From a virus, in IMG/VR virus record IMGVR_UViG_3300009163_000196, positions 1-22,667 of that record: a stretch of DNA of 22,667 bases; one strand, 5' to 3'. The translations under genes and the position numbers were made by a program. The first letter of the stretch is position 1. Every line of letters begins with the position of its first letter. Of this stretch, positions 1 to 7,503 are shown piece after piece. The notes below the pieces were generated by a model. The model did no database searches. It saw only the letters and a list, made by a program, of their open reading frames with translations, and was not told where the DNA came from.

Positions 1-23
1 ATCGTCAATAAATTGTTTGACAT
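1..23 (-). CDS. Major capsid (coat) protein, N-terminal fragment
   Basis: The minus strand has an ATG at base 23 that runs off the window edge after seven full codons, MSNNLLT. A clear ribosome binding site (GGAG, about 9 bases upstream) precedes it. It directly follows the scaffolding gene, where P22-like phages carry the coat gene, and the N-terminus resembles the MANxLLTIS-type start of many P22-like coat proteins. The gene is seen; the coat assignment is inferred from order and from these few residues. Almost the whole gene lies outside the window. Confidence 0.6.
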
Positions 24-49
24 TTTAAATTACTCCAAATAGATTAGGT

Positions 50-949
50 TTACCGAATCTTACCCGCTTTGCGTGCCAATTTCCACGCCTGATAACTACC
101 ATGCCATTCGCCATTAGCGGACATGGGTACATCAGGCTGACCTTGACCACCACGAATCGGTTGAATCGGTGCTGGTGCTTTACTTCTTACAACAGGGGCT
201 GTCTGCTTGGTCTCAGGCTTTGCCTCAAACCTTGCTTCTAGTCTCCCAATCTCTCTAAGCGCTGCATTTGGACTCAAGCTGGCGATCTTTTTGGCTAGGT
301 CATTGTTTTCAGCTAGGTGATACAGGATTTTTGGGCCTACATCACTCTCCAGAATTGCATCACGGACTGCGTTATTCACGACAACATCACTAGATGCGAC
401 CAAATCATCAAAATCGGGCAATTCCGCTTTGGCATCTTGAACCTTTTGCGCCCAAGATTGGATAATCTTTTGCTGCGCTTCTTGCTCTCTTGCCTGTGCT
501 ACTTGCCTATCCCGTTCCGCTAACGCTCTTTCTGTTGAAAACTCGGCTAGAGCCTTCGCATACTCAAACGCATCGCTGAACTGGCTTGGTTGTGGCTCTT
601 GGTCAACATTGATAGCTTGTGGCTGTCTCTGTTGTTCCATTGCCGCCAAACGCTGTTCTAAATCTACCCTAGCTTGGCGTTCCCGCTGGGCTTCTTGCCT
701 AGCTTCCTCACGTTGCTTGGTTATCTCTGAAAACCGCTTTTCAAGTTTAGGATTTTGCTTACGCTCACCCTCTTGGTTTGCTTCCTTTTCTGCCTCTTTC
801 GGTTCACTCTGTTCTGCCTTGGCTACTGGCTCGGGAGTTTCCTCAACCGCCTCAGTATCCGCAGGGGATTCAGCTAAACCTAATCTGTTTGCATAAAATT
901 CTGCTGCATTCTCGCTAGTCAATACTTGACCCGCTTCTTTATCGGACAT
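50..949 (-). CDS. Scaffolding protein (P22 gp8-like)
   Basis: This 299-residue protein is very acidic and rich in Gln and Ala, with a long predicted coiled coil (about residues 60-160, heptad-like E/R/Q/A/L spacing) and a short basic C-terminus (SYQAWKLARKAGKIR). P22 scaffold is close in length (303 residues) and also ends in a small basic helix-turn-helix that binds the coat protein. It sits between the portal and the presumed coat gene, the usual place of a scaffold. It would guide procapsid assembly and then leave the particle. The start is supported by a GGGAAA stretch upstream of the ATG. No sequence motif alone proves the role; length, composition and position make it likely. Confidence 0.8.
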   Translation of the reverse strand: MSDKEAGQVLTSENAAEFYANRLGLAESPADTEAVEETPEPVAKAEQSEPKEAEKEANQEGERKQNPKLEKRFSEITKQREEARQEAQRERQARVDLEQRLAAMEQQRQPQAINVDQEPQPSQFSDAFEYAKALAEFSTERALAERDRQVAQAREQEAQQKIIQSWAQKVQDAKAELPDFDDLVASSDVVVNNAVRDAILESDVGPKILYHLAENNDLAKKIASLSPNAALREIGRLEARFEAKPETKQTAPVVRSKAPAPIQPIRGGQGQPDVPMSANGEWHGSYQAWKLARKAGKIR

Positions 950-969
950 ACGTTTCCCAACGATTTGAC

Positions 970-1009
970 CCTATGAACCTCATAGGTACGGTTTAGTGGT
1001 TTTTACCAC
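970..1009. other. Two small inverted repeats in the portal-scaffold gap
   Basis: The 75-base gap between the scaffold start and the portal stop holds two perfect inverted repeats: CCTATGA-ACC-TCATAGG at 970-986 and GTGGT-TTTT-ACCAC at 996-1009. Neither is followed by a clear T-run on the minus (coding) strand, so they do not look like ordinary intrinsic terminators. They may be mRNA processing or stability hairpins that tune scaffold and coat expression relative to portal. The repeats are seen; the role is a guess. Confidence 0.45.
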
Positions 1010-1024
1010 AAATTCTTTTAAAAA

Positions 1025-3106
1025 TCAAATAGCCCGTTCAGTTGTTTCGGCAGAAGCATTTTTAAGCGTCATTCTGTCCAAAGTAGCCAATTGAATAGCT
1101 ATGTCTGCTTTCATGCGTTCTATCTCAATTTGAGTCTGAGTTTTCAGCACAGTATCGTGTGCTTGACCATCCACCCGCAATTGCATTTCGGCACGATCAC
1201 TTTGCTCACGAATCTCAACTTCATGCGCCTTGTTTGTCTCTTTCATTAGAGTGCGCTTGGTCTCGGAATCTTGACGTAATTGCTCAACGTCCATGCGGTT
1301 TTTAAGCATTAAATCTCTAGCTTGAAGCGCCTGTGTAAGTTCCTGAATCTGCTTCTGTGAAATAGCCAATTGCATTTGTACTTGTGGCGGCACTTTAGAC
1401 TTATCGTCAATTTGAGCCATTGGGTTAGCAGCGGCAAGGCGGTCAGCAATAATGTCAGCGCCAGGCCAATCCATGTTTCTAAACACCAAATCACCCGCCA
1501 CTTTCATCAATTCTGGTGTGGCAGACAACAATGGAAGCATATTGTCCACAGCCTCTTGGCGCTTGGAGTTATAGCCTGGGCCTGTCTCCATCACCACATC
1601 GTATTGACCCACAGAAATGTCGTTCAGCACTCTGCCAACAGAATCCCGTTGATTGATCGTCAACAATTCGGGCTTGCCATCATCGCCAATGATTCGCATG
1701 ACACGCTCTGTATCGTAAATCTTAGGAATAAGGTCTAGGCAAATTTTGCCAATGTGAGCAATTGACCGTGTAAGGTTGTCGTAATAGTCAAAGTTTGTTA
1801 GGTCAACTTGTTGTTGCTGACCATTCAATGCTTTGCCTGAAATGTTGCCTTGCCCAAGCTGTGCAGGGTCAAAAACGCCCATGATGTTTTTAATATCATT
1901 GTCCACACCCATAGCCGCGGCCATGATTCCCGCTTGTGGAGGCTCTGGCTGTAGGCGAACTGGGGGAGGCGCTGGGCGACCGTCAATGTCTGTCTGCTTG
2001 TAGCGCAAGAGTGGGAAAGACTTAATGTTGGCATTTGCCCAATCACTTTCATGTCCCTCGTCCTGACCTTCAGCCAGCAACCATTTGGCTTTAGGGGCTA
2101 ATGCCACGCCTTCGGTGATGGAAGTCTGCCAAAAGTTATACATACGCTGTGGGTCTTTGGCATAGCGAATCATGCCAAATTTTTTGCGCTTGTCACCAAT
2201 GACAATGTGTCTGCCATATACAGGAACAATTGGGATATGTTTACCAGCCCAATCTCGTTCCTCAAGCACTTCAACAGCGGTTAACTTGCAGTATTTAATT
2301 GTTTTCTTATAAGAATCACGCTTGTCAACAACGGTAATGCCGTAATTGTCAAGGCGGGTAAAGAAATCCTTGTCATCAGCAAAAGTAGCTGTTCCATCGC
2401 TTAAAAGGTACAGCGTAGCTTTTTCTTTGACTGTGTAATAGTACTCAGCAAGGCGAATATCCTCTTTGGTGATCCACTCGGACTGTGAGTCGCCAGTACC
2501 GCGCTGGGTGAAACTCGTGCCGCCATCTTCTGCGTCTGGGTACATCTTGCGGAATTCATCTTTACGCATCATTGTTGTAATTAAGCAACGATCAGCGTCA
2601 GAGCCATCAGGCAAGACTGAATTAGGGTCAAAGTAGACTGTAAATGGATTGTCTACAGGGTCAATGTAGATTTCTTGGTCAAATGAGTCCTCAGAAATGT
2701 AGTCTGTGCGGACTCGCATATAGCCCCAGCCCATGCGTACAGCGTATTCAAACGCATTGTCATAGGCGTGATCAGCGTTGGAATTGACCTCAATGTGGCG
2801 AATAATGCCCTGAATTGTCTGTGCATCAACCATGTCCTCATGCGTGTTTGTCGCATGAACTTTGATTCTTGGGCGTTGCTGGCGTTGTTGATTTGATACT
2901 TGGCGGCAATAGTTATCCACCTTGTTCACCGTAATAACGGGGCGTGACTCAAGATTGCGTGAGTTTTGCAGTTCTACAGGCCATTGATCACCACCACCAA
3001 ACTTCAAGTCCTCAAGTGCTTCCTGACGGTTCATTGTGTCTGCATCGTTAGCAAACTTCAGAAACTCTATTGCTTCTTGAATTCGTGAGTCGTAATCATC
3101 AGCCAT
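1025..3106 (-). CDS. Portal protein (P22 gp1-like)
   Basis: This 693-residue protein matches the P22-type portal family in length (P22 gp1 has 725) and opening: an N-terminal helix (SRIQEAIEFLKFANDAD), a GGDQWP block near residue 40, then RPVITVNKVDNYCRQV, typical of the family's first core segment. The last roughly 130 residues are Gln/Glu/Lys-rich and likely form a coiled coil, matching the barrel-like C-terminus of P22-type portals. It would form the 12-subunit ring at one capsid vertex for DNA entry, terminase docking and tail attachment. It lies 29 bases after terL, in the terS-terL-portal-scaffold order. No frame damage is seen. Confidence 0.9.
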   Translation of the reverse strand: MADDYDSRIQEAIEFLKFANDADTMNRQEALEDLKFGGGDQWPVELQNSRNLESRPVITVNKVDNYCRQVSNQQRQQRPRIKVHATNTHEDMVDAQTIQGIIRHIEVNSNADHAYDNAFEYAVRMGWGYMRVRTDYISEDSFDQEIYIDPVDNPFTVYFDPNSVLPDGSDADRCLITTMMRKDEFRKMYPDAEDGGTSFTQRGTGDSQSEWITKEDIRLAEYYYTVKEKATLYLLSDGTATFADDKDFFTRLDNYGITVVDKRDSYKKTIKYCKLTAVEVLEERDWAGKHIPIVPVYGRHIVIGDKRKKFGMIRYAKDPQRMYNFWQTSITEGVALAPKAKWLLAEGQDEGHESDWANANIKSFPLLRYKQTDIDGRPAPPPVRLQPEPPQAGIMAAAMGVDNDIKNIMGVFDPAQLGQGNISGKALNGQQQQVDLTNFDYYDNLTRSIAHIGKICLDLIPKIYDTERVMRIIGDDGKPELLTINQRDSVGRVLNDISVGQYDVVMETGPGYNSKRQEAVDNMLPLLSATPELMKVAGDLVFRNMDWPGADIIADRLAAANPMAQIDDKSKVPPQVQMQLAISQKQIQELTQALQARDLMLKNRMDVEQLRQDSETKRTLMKETNKAHEVEIREQSDRAEMQLRVDGQAHDTVLKTQTQIEIERMKADIAIQLATLDRMTLKNASAETTERAI

Positions 3107-3135
3107 GATGTTGCCCTAAGTGATTTGGAGACATT

Positions 3136-4419
3136 TTAACTCATCCATGAGTGTTGGCTACCATAATTTGCGGTAGGTCTGGGCTTTCTGCGCTCTCTAG
3201 GCTCATTGACCATCAGACCAATATATCTAAACGCATCAGCGCCATGCGAGTAATTGTCGTGCAAAGGCGTTCTGCTAAATTGCTTAGTGTCTGGGTCTAC
3301 ATCGTAACGGTAATGGCGTAGACATTGCAAGCCTTCGTGACAATTATCCCTGTCAAACCACATATTTGTAAACAATGTTCTAGCCGCATTGATTGAGTCT
3401 GTAATTGGCGTTCTAGGAATGATTTTGGTTTTATAACCCGCGGCCCTTACGATTTCCTCAATGCTTCTACCATTTGCCGCCAGCGTTTTGTTCTCAGCAT
3501 CGTGTGGAAGCCATAGCGTGTCGTACATATAACCAAACGTTTGCATCTTGGCTAGGTAGTCGCTCATGGTCTGTTGATTGCCCTCAATGTAGCGAATTAG
3601 GCGGGTTTCCATGCCTATAAACTGCAAGAACCAGATTGCTGTGGCATCAGACCAACCAAGGTCAAAGATGGCGTGAACGGGCTTTGTAGCATCGTAGTTA
3701 ACCTTTGTAATGCGCCCATCCAACTCAGCCAGTTGCATTTCTTTGGCAAAGATAGCGCCATCTACTGTCTGTCGGCATAAACCTTCCCAAACCACGTTAT
3801 AAGCCTGTGGATCACGGTGTTTAAGCGCATCCTTCTCAAGTTTCAGCGTTTCAGGAAACCACGGGTTATCTGACCAGTTTACTTTTTGGACAATGCAATC
3901 TTCTGGGGGACTCAGCACAAACCGCTGATAAGTCTCGTCTGTCTCTAATTCTGGGTTGAAAGTTATCCAAATCTCGGACTTTTCCTTACGAATGGTAGGA
4001 ATCAGCACGTTCCACGACATTCGGCTGGTTGTCTGCGCTTCCTCAACCCAGCACACATCAACACCCTCATAAGACTTAACATTTGCCACATTGTTCTTTA
4101 AACCAACAAAACTAAACTCTGTGCCGTTCCTTGCTCTGATTGATGCTTGGGTGATTTCATAGAAGCCTTCAAGCCCTAGCGCCATGATTTGATCGCATAA
4201 TAGCTTGTGAACTGAGTCTTTGATAGATGTCTGGAATTCACGGGCGCAAAGCACCCTTAATGGGGCTTGTGCGCCTTTAATCAGCAAAGCCCTAGCAACC
4301 CCCCATGATTTAGCCCCACCGCGGCCACCGTACAGGACTTTATAGCGCGATGGCTTAAACAAGCATTCCAGCTTTAGCGGGAACTCTGCTTTGGCTAGTG
4401 CTTGTTGAACTACTGACAT
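3136..4419 (-). CDS. terL: Terminase large subunit (Terminase_3/PBSX type)
   Basis: This 427-residue protein is the packaging motor. The ATPase half has a Walker A-like GGRGGAKSW (residues 31-39), a Walker B strand ending in the catalytic acids (VDVCWVEEA, 120-128) and a coupling-type ITFNPE (152-157). The nuclease half carries the expected spaced acids: D253 in IFDLGWSD, D307 in LPHDAEN and D395 in SHGADAFRY. Length is normal for the family. It would cut concatemeric DNA and pump it through the portal. A 120-base gap, not the usual overlap, separates it from terS; the ribosome binding site in that gap is weak, so translation may depend on the structured RNA there. Confidence 0.95.
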   Translation of the reverse strand: MSVVQQALAKAEFPLKLECLFKPSRYKVLYGGRGGAKSWGVARALLIKGAQAPLRVLCAREFQTSIKDSVHKLLCDQIMALGLEGFYEITQASIRARNGTEFSFVGLKNNVANVKSYEGVDVCWVEEAQTTSRMSWNVLIPTIRKEKSEIWITFNPELETDETYQRFVLSPPEDCIVQKVNWSDNPWFPETLKLEKDALKHRDPQAYNVVWEGLCRQTVDGAIFAKEMQLAELDGRITKVNYDATKPVHAIFDLGWSDATAIWFLQFIGMETRLIRYIEGNQQTMSDYLAKMQTFGYMYDTLWLPHDAENKTLAANGRSIEEIVRAAGYKTKIIPRTPITDSINAARTLFTNMWFDRDNCHEGLQCLRHYRYDVDPDTKQFSRTPLHDNYSHGADAFRYIGLMVNEPRERRKPRPTANYGSQHSWMS

Positions 4420-4452
4420 AGGTTGTTGGAACTCAATTCGGTCTTTGACTAG

Positions 4453-4481
4453 GTGCGCTGGAAAGCCAGAAAAAGGCGCAC
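4453..4481 (-). other. Nested hairpin in the terS-terL gap
   Basis: The 120 bases between terS and terL hold a nested inverted repeat. On the plus strand it reads GTGCG (4453-4457), CTGG (4458-4461), loop AAAG, CCAG (4466-4469), a 7-base A-rich bulge, then CGCAC (4477-4481). No convincing gene fills the gap; a 33-codon frame there has no ribosome binding site. The structure may affect terL translation, be an RNA processing site, or be part of a packaging start site. Only the inverted repeats are seen directly. Confidence 0.4.
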
Positions 4482-4539
4482 ATCAACATCCTTGAATGCT
4501 GGCTTAACATTCCAACACGAATGGGGTTGCCCATGCGTC

Positions 4540-4953
4540 TTAGATGTCATTAGGCTTTACAAATGAAACTTGGATACCAGTAAGGAATGGCGCACCATCT
4601 GCGCCTGTAATCTCTTGCTTGACTTGCTCACGATACTTTTTGGGAAATCTTGCCGCCATAGACCTTGACCAGATTGTTGCGTTCAGTCTTGGCCCATCTT
4701 TAGTCTCAACCATGTAATTGTCGGCTTGATCTTCCCACCATGCTTGCTCATGTTCCTTGGCTTCGCTTAAGGCTTGCATAAATTCTTCGTGTTCATCACG
4801 CCATTTGTACATAACCCTAATGGATAACCCTAACCTTGAAGCAATTTGTTCCACGCTTTTGCCTGTTTTACCCAATGCTATGACTTCCTCACAATACTCT
4901 GGTTTGTAGAGGGATGGGCGACCAACAGGGCGTTTCTCGGTTGTTTCAGTCAT
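4540..4953 (-). CDS. terS: Terminase small subunit
   Basis: This 137-residue protein has an N-terminal helix-turn-helix (about residues 29-60: GKSVEQIASRLGLSIRVMYKW) that would recognise the packaging site. A charged helical middle (DEHEEFMQALSEAKEHEQAWWEDQ) fits the oligomerisation core, and the C-terminus would touch the large subunit. It stands directly upstream of terL, and the RPVGRPSLYKPEYCEEV opening is common in this terminase family. It starts 5 bases after the upstream gene ends. Position and domain layout make the call firm, although small terminases are poorly conserved. Confidence 0.88.
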   Translation of the reverse strand: MTETTEKRPVGRPSLYKPEYCEEVIALGKTGKSVEQIASRLGLSIRVMYKWRDEHEEFMQALSEAKEHEQAWWEDQADNYMVETKDGPRLNATIWSRSMAARFPKKYREQVKQEITGADGAPFLTGIQVSFVKPNDI

Positions 4954-4958
4954 TTAAA

Positions 4959-6167
4959 TTATTCTTGTGTTTTGAAATAGCCTTGACGATTTAAATATAG
5001 TAAATCGCTTAAAGGCGTATCGTAGCCATAACCACCTTTTTGTGGGGTGAATTCATTGGGGAAGTTTTGAAGTCGTTGTTCAGGCGTTAAGTCTTGCCTT
5101 GCTTGGACTTGTCTGGCTTCTACTTCACCGCCTAAACGCTTATACATTTGGCTTGGAGTGTAAGGAGTCGTTTTTGTGTCCAATCCATACATCTTTACCA
5201 TTTGTTCAGCTTGCGTTCTTGCGTCTGTGCCTTTGCTGTAAAGAGGCCAGCTTGCTTGAAATCTTGCTTCCTCATGGGGCAACCAACTCATAGCGCCTGA
5301 TTTATCGTAATGGTTAATCAATGCGGATTCTGCATTACTAAACCAATCTGAATTGTTTTGTGGGGTTAAACCCAATCTGTCTGCGTGTTGTTCTACTTCT
5401 TTGCGCCAGTTAAGAATGTCTCTTGCTTTTGTTGCGGCATCTTGTTTTGTAAAATCTTGAGCCGATCCACCAACAGCCCAATTTTCAACCTCTTGAATTG
5501 GGTGTTGCAATTCGTGAAGCATTACGTCTTTAGCGTCCTTGCTTGACAAATTTGGGTGCATTTCAAGCCAGCCTTTGCCTTCCTCTGGAATAGCCATGCG
5601 ACCATGAACATTGCTGTTTTTGGGCAAAAACCTTACTTCAATGTCTTTCAATTCTGGGTAATGCTTATAAAGTTCAGGATGATGGAATATGTCACCAACA
5701 GTAACTGGCGCGGCTGTTTTGTCCTTACCTAGCGCTGTCATACGATTCATTACCGTATCTTCAAATGTTCCTGTGCCTTTAAGAAAAGCAGATTTATCAT
5801 TTATTTCTTGCCGCCATTGATTGTCAGCAATACCACGATGAACCCCAAGTTCTTGGTGAATGTCTTTTGGACTCATTCCCTTTTTTTCAAGCATTGCGGC
5901 TTTAAATGCAATGTTTTTAGCGGCAGGGACAAAAATGCCACCAAAATTGTATGCTTCTGCCATTTGTTTGGCTAATTGTTTAGTTTTAGGCCCATAACTT
6001 ATGCCTTCTTCTTCAGTAGCTTGATAAAGCTGATCTTTTGCAGATTTTGCTTTATCAATAGCATTTCCAGCCATTTGCTGTAACCCAGCCACAGGATTAC
6101 GGATTAGATCAGACCCCTTACGCTTGGTAGAGTCAATCAGGCTATATATGTCGGCTAGTGTTGGCAT
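4959..6167 (-). CDS. Polyvalent-protein-type Zn-metallopeptidase-like phage protein (HExxH)
   Basis: This 402-residue protein has a zincin motif, HELQH at residues 218-222, followed by HPIQEVENWAVGGSA, and a second block near the C-terminus, GGEVEARQVQARQDLTPEQR (346-365). The pair HE(I/L)QHxIQ...GGS plus GE(I/V)EARxxQAR is a signature I associate with peptidase-like domains in large phage and plasmid polyvalent proteins. The second Glu is a plausible third zinc ligand. Here the domain stands almost alone, after about 100 residues without a clear fold. It sits between small late genes and terS, so it may be a head-associated or injected protein. Zinc peptidase activity is inferred from motifs. 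The start has only a weak ribosome binding site. Confidence 0.65.
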   Translation of the reverse strand: MPTLADIYSLIDSTKRKGSDLIRNPVAGLQQMAGNAIDKAKSAKDQLYQATEEEGISYGPKTKQLAKQMAEAYNFGGIFVPAAKNIAFKAAMLEKKGMSPKDIHQELGVHRGIADNQWRQEINDKSAFLKGTGTFEDTVMNRMTALGKDKTAAPVTVGDIFHHPELYKHYPELKDIEVRFLPKNSNVHGRMAIPEEGKGWLEMHPNLSSKDAKDVMLHELQHPIQEVENWAVGGSAQDFTKQDAATKARDILNWRKEVEQHADRLGLTPQNNSDWFSNAESALINHYDKSGAMSWLPHEEARFQASWPLYSKGTDARTQAEQMVKMYGLDTKTTPYTPSQMYKRLGGEVEARQVQARQDLTPEQRLQNFPNEFTPQKGGYGYDTPLSDLLYLNRQGYFKTQE

Positions 6168-6179
6168 AGTGCCACTAAT

Positions 6180-6329
6180 TTACTCGGTTTCGGTTGGCTT
6201 TTCAACCGCAAGTTGTTTTAGCCATGCCTCATTCTCAGCAATAGCGCCTGAAATAGCATGAAAGTTAGCCAGCATTTGTTCTTTTTGCTTCTCAAGGTCA
6301 GCAATTCGGGCTTTTACTTGGTCAATCAT
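6180..6329 (-). CDS. Small coiled-coil phage protein (49 aa)
   Basis: This short frame encodes 49 residues: a charged helical start (MIDQVKARIADLEKQKEQM) with heptad-like spacing, and an acidic tail ending in KPTETE. Its ATG overlaps the stop of the upstream gene by ATGA, so it is likely translated by coupling. The ribosome binding site alone is weak. It is one of several tiny late genes before terS. No enzymatic or binding motif is visible and the function is unknown. Confidence 0.65.
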   Translation of the reverse strand: MIDQVKARIADLEKQKEQMLANFHAISGAIAENEAWLKQLAVEKPTETE

Positions 6330-6490
6330 TTTTTGGCAGTCTTTGCAGATTGTTTGAATGCTTCAGCGGTAGGTGCGCCCTTTGTGCCGGGCGTTCTCAT
6401 GCGCTCAACGGGTTTGCCCTCTGCCTTTTGGCGCTCTATGCGCTCTTGTTTTTTGTGGATGTTGGCATACAAGCCGGGTTTGGTAGCCAT
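6326..6490 (-). CDS. Small basic conserved phage protein (54 aa)
   Basis: The frame encodes 54 residues beginning MATKPGLYANIHKKQERIE and containing RMRTPGTKGAPTAEAFKQSA. This pattern (PGLYANIHxKRxRI...MRxPGxKGAPTAxAFxxSAKTAK) recurs in small proteins near phage packaging genes and seems a genuine family without known function. It has a strong ribosome binding site (GAGGAG, 6-7 bases upstream) and ends in an ATGA overlap with the next gene. Many Lys and Arg residues suggest nucleic-acid contact or a small virion component. Family recognition is from memory. Confidence 0.75.
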   Translation of the reverse strand: MATKPGLYANIHKKQERIERQKAEGKPVERMRTPGTKGAPTAEAFKQSAKTAKK

Positions 6491-6492
6491 GT

Positions 6493-6750
6493 TTACTCCT
6501 CAACAATTGCACAAATGTCAGCTTCTTGAATGATCTGATAATCTTGACCATCAATCTTTTGAGTGGGCCAGTTCAGATAATCCCCGTTGCCATACTTGAT
6601 AAAGTCGCCAATTTGGGTTTCATACACTTCAGGCCCAACCGCCACAACAGTTCCCTCGTTAAAAGGCTCTTTGTTGTTCACATAGATAATATCTGACAGC
6701 GTTCTAACTAAAGGCTTGACAATTACCCTGTCGTTTAATGGGCGCATCAT
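6493..6750 (-). CDS. groES: Phage GroES-like co-chaperonin
   Basis: This 85-residue protein matches the Cpn10 fold: RPLNDRVIVKP at the N-terminus, EGTVVAVGPE in the middle, IGDFIKYGNGDYL as the core strand, and EADICAIVE at the end, like host GroES (ESDILAIVE). The mobile loop that touches GroEL is recognisable, with a hydrophobic triplet IIY (21-23) where GroES has IVL. The protein is shorter than bacterial GroES (about 97), mainly through a shorter mobile-loop and roof region. It likely replaces or competes with host GroES so that the host chaperonin folds the coat protein, as T4 gp31 does. It overlaps the upstream gene by ATGA. Start is residue 1 or 2 of MMRPL. Confidence 0.9.
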   Translation of the reverse strand: MMRPLNDRVIVKPLVRTLSDIIYVNNKEPFNEGTVVAVGPEVYETQIGDFIKYGNGDYLNWPTQKIDGQDYQIIQEADICAIVEE

Positions 6751-6965
6751 TTTGCATCCTTTGCTGGTCTGCCACGTTTCTTTGGCGGCTCAGAAAAAGC
6801 ACCCGCCTCTGGGACGGGTAAAACATCCTCAAGGATGGCAACTAATTGATACTCACCGCACCATTCTGTGTAGTGACGGTTTTGAAATGTGGGGTAACGT
6901 CTACATTGCCCCATTATGCCTATGTCGTTAAAGTAAACACAAGCCTTACAATTCTGTTTAAGCAT
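6747..6965 (-). CDS. Cys-rich zinc-binding phage protein with basic GRP tail
   Basis: This 72-residue protein has four cysteines suited to a zinc site: C6 and C9 (CKACVYF), C21 (GQCRRYP) and C36 (EWCGEY). This CxxCxY/F...CRRYP...W-CGEY layout recurs in small phage and bacterial proteins. Its tail, KKRGRPAKDAK, holds a GRP core like an AT-hook and may touch DNA. A strong ribosome binding site (AAAGGAG) precedes the start, and the stop overlaps the GroES start by ATGA. The role is unknown; it could be regulatory or structural. Confidence 0.75.
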   Translation of the reverse strand: MLKQNCKACVYFNDIGIMGQCRRYPTFQNRHYTEWCGEYQLVAILEDVLPVPEAGAFSEPPKKRGRPAKDAK

Positions 6966-7035
6966 GGCAAATCTCCTTTATTTGTTGTGCCTAGAAACTC
7001 ATTCAGCCCTGCATGGCTGTTTGGGTTTCGCTATT

Positions 7036-7248
7036 TCAGCGGTACTCTGATTTAGTTTTAGTGTAGCAAATACCGTCTGTGCGACCAGTATTGAATTGCT
7101 TATCAGCACCCATTTTGTCCTCTTTACCCATAGCAACGCCACCACGCATTTTTTCCATGCGTTCGCCTGTACGGTCAGAAGATGCCGCACCTTTAGGGGG
7201 TGTTGCGCCAGTTGTGCTTTTAGCCATTGTTGTGTCCATTTTACCCAT
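7036..7248 (-). CDS. Small Lys/Gly-rich phage protein, first gene of the late operon (70 aa)
   Basis: The 70-residue product is Lys-, Met- and Gly-rich, with a Ser/Thr/Pro N-terminus and the tail GADKQFNTGRTDGICYTKTK. The reading frame is open further upstream to 7308, but the ATG at 7248 is chosen because AAGGAAAAATC, a good ribosome binding site, lies directly before it and the promoter at 7280-7308 lies between the two starts. It is the first gene after that promoter. Similar K/G-rich tails (GxDxQYNTGRTxGxCYT) occur in small phage proteins of unknown role. Confidence 0.7.
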   Translation of the reverse strand: MGKMDTTMAKSTTGATPPKGAASSDRTGERMEKMRGGVAMGKEDKMGADKQFNTGRTDGICYTKTKSEYR

Positions 7249-7279
7249 GATTTTTCCTTGCAAAGAATTTATGGTTTTG

Positions 7280-7308
7280 ACTTTATGCGCTATGTGGCAC
7301 AATGTCAA
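7280..7308 (-). promoter_or_regulatory. Sigma70-like late promoter
   Basis: On the minus strand a perfect -35 element TTGACA (7308-7303) is followed, after exactly 17 bases, by TAAAGT (7285-7280), matching four of six -10 bases. The predicted start near 7273 leaves a leader of about 25 bases before the ATG at 7248. It is the only good promoter seen upstream of the packaging/head genes on this strand, so it probably drives the late operon. A weaker TTGACT on the plus strand (7277-7282) overlaps it but lacks a convincing -10 box. Confidence 0.65.
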
Positions 7309-7332
7309 TCACCATTTTAACAGGAATTTATC

Positions 7333-7503
7333 ATGGCTTCAAAATTTATCATCACAGCCGCAAAGTCTAAAACTCCCCGTGAGCCAATGCACTATGAAAA
7401 GGTTTCTGAGCATCGCGCTGAAATGTCCCGCATTAAAGCTGTGGAAAAAGAATTGAAACAACATGAAGCTCAAGGCTTAGACAAAGCTCATAAGGGTAAA
7501 TGA
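7333..7503 (+). CDS. Lone plus-strand small basic protein (56 aa)
   Basis: A 56-residue frame runs on the plus strand between two minus-strand operons. It starts after a fair ribosome binding site (AGGAATTTATC-ATG) and encodes MASKFIITAAKSK, a conserved-looking TPREPMHYEKVSEHRAEM segment, then a charged helix and a basic tail. Its last 16 bases overlap the 3' end of the YbcO-like gene on the other strand. It diverges from the late promoter. No domain is recognised. Its place between early and late operons would suit a small regulator, but nothing in the protein proves that. Confidence 0.6.
   Translation: MASKFIITAAKSKTPREPMHYEKVSEHRAEMSRIKAVEKELKQHEAQGLDKAHKGK

Noticed and set aside
1370-1738. 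122-codon plus-strand frame opposite the portal gene
   Set aside because: Portal homology is continuous on the other strand and the plus-strand frame shows no domain or ribosome site.
4440-4538. 33-codon minus-strand frame in the terS-terL gap
   Set aside because: No ribosome binding site and no family-like sequence; the stretch is better explained by inverted repeats.
7249-7308. Upstream start (7308) for the 70-residue late gene
   Set aside because: That start lies inside the promoter, before the predicted RNA start near 7273.
7079-7456. Plus-strand frames of 74-125 codons near 7079-7456
   Set aside because: They run opposite or out of frame to the 70-residue and 56-residue genes, which have better ribosome sites and protein-like sequence.
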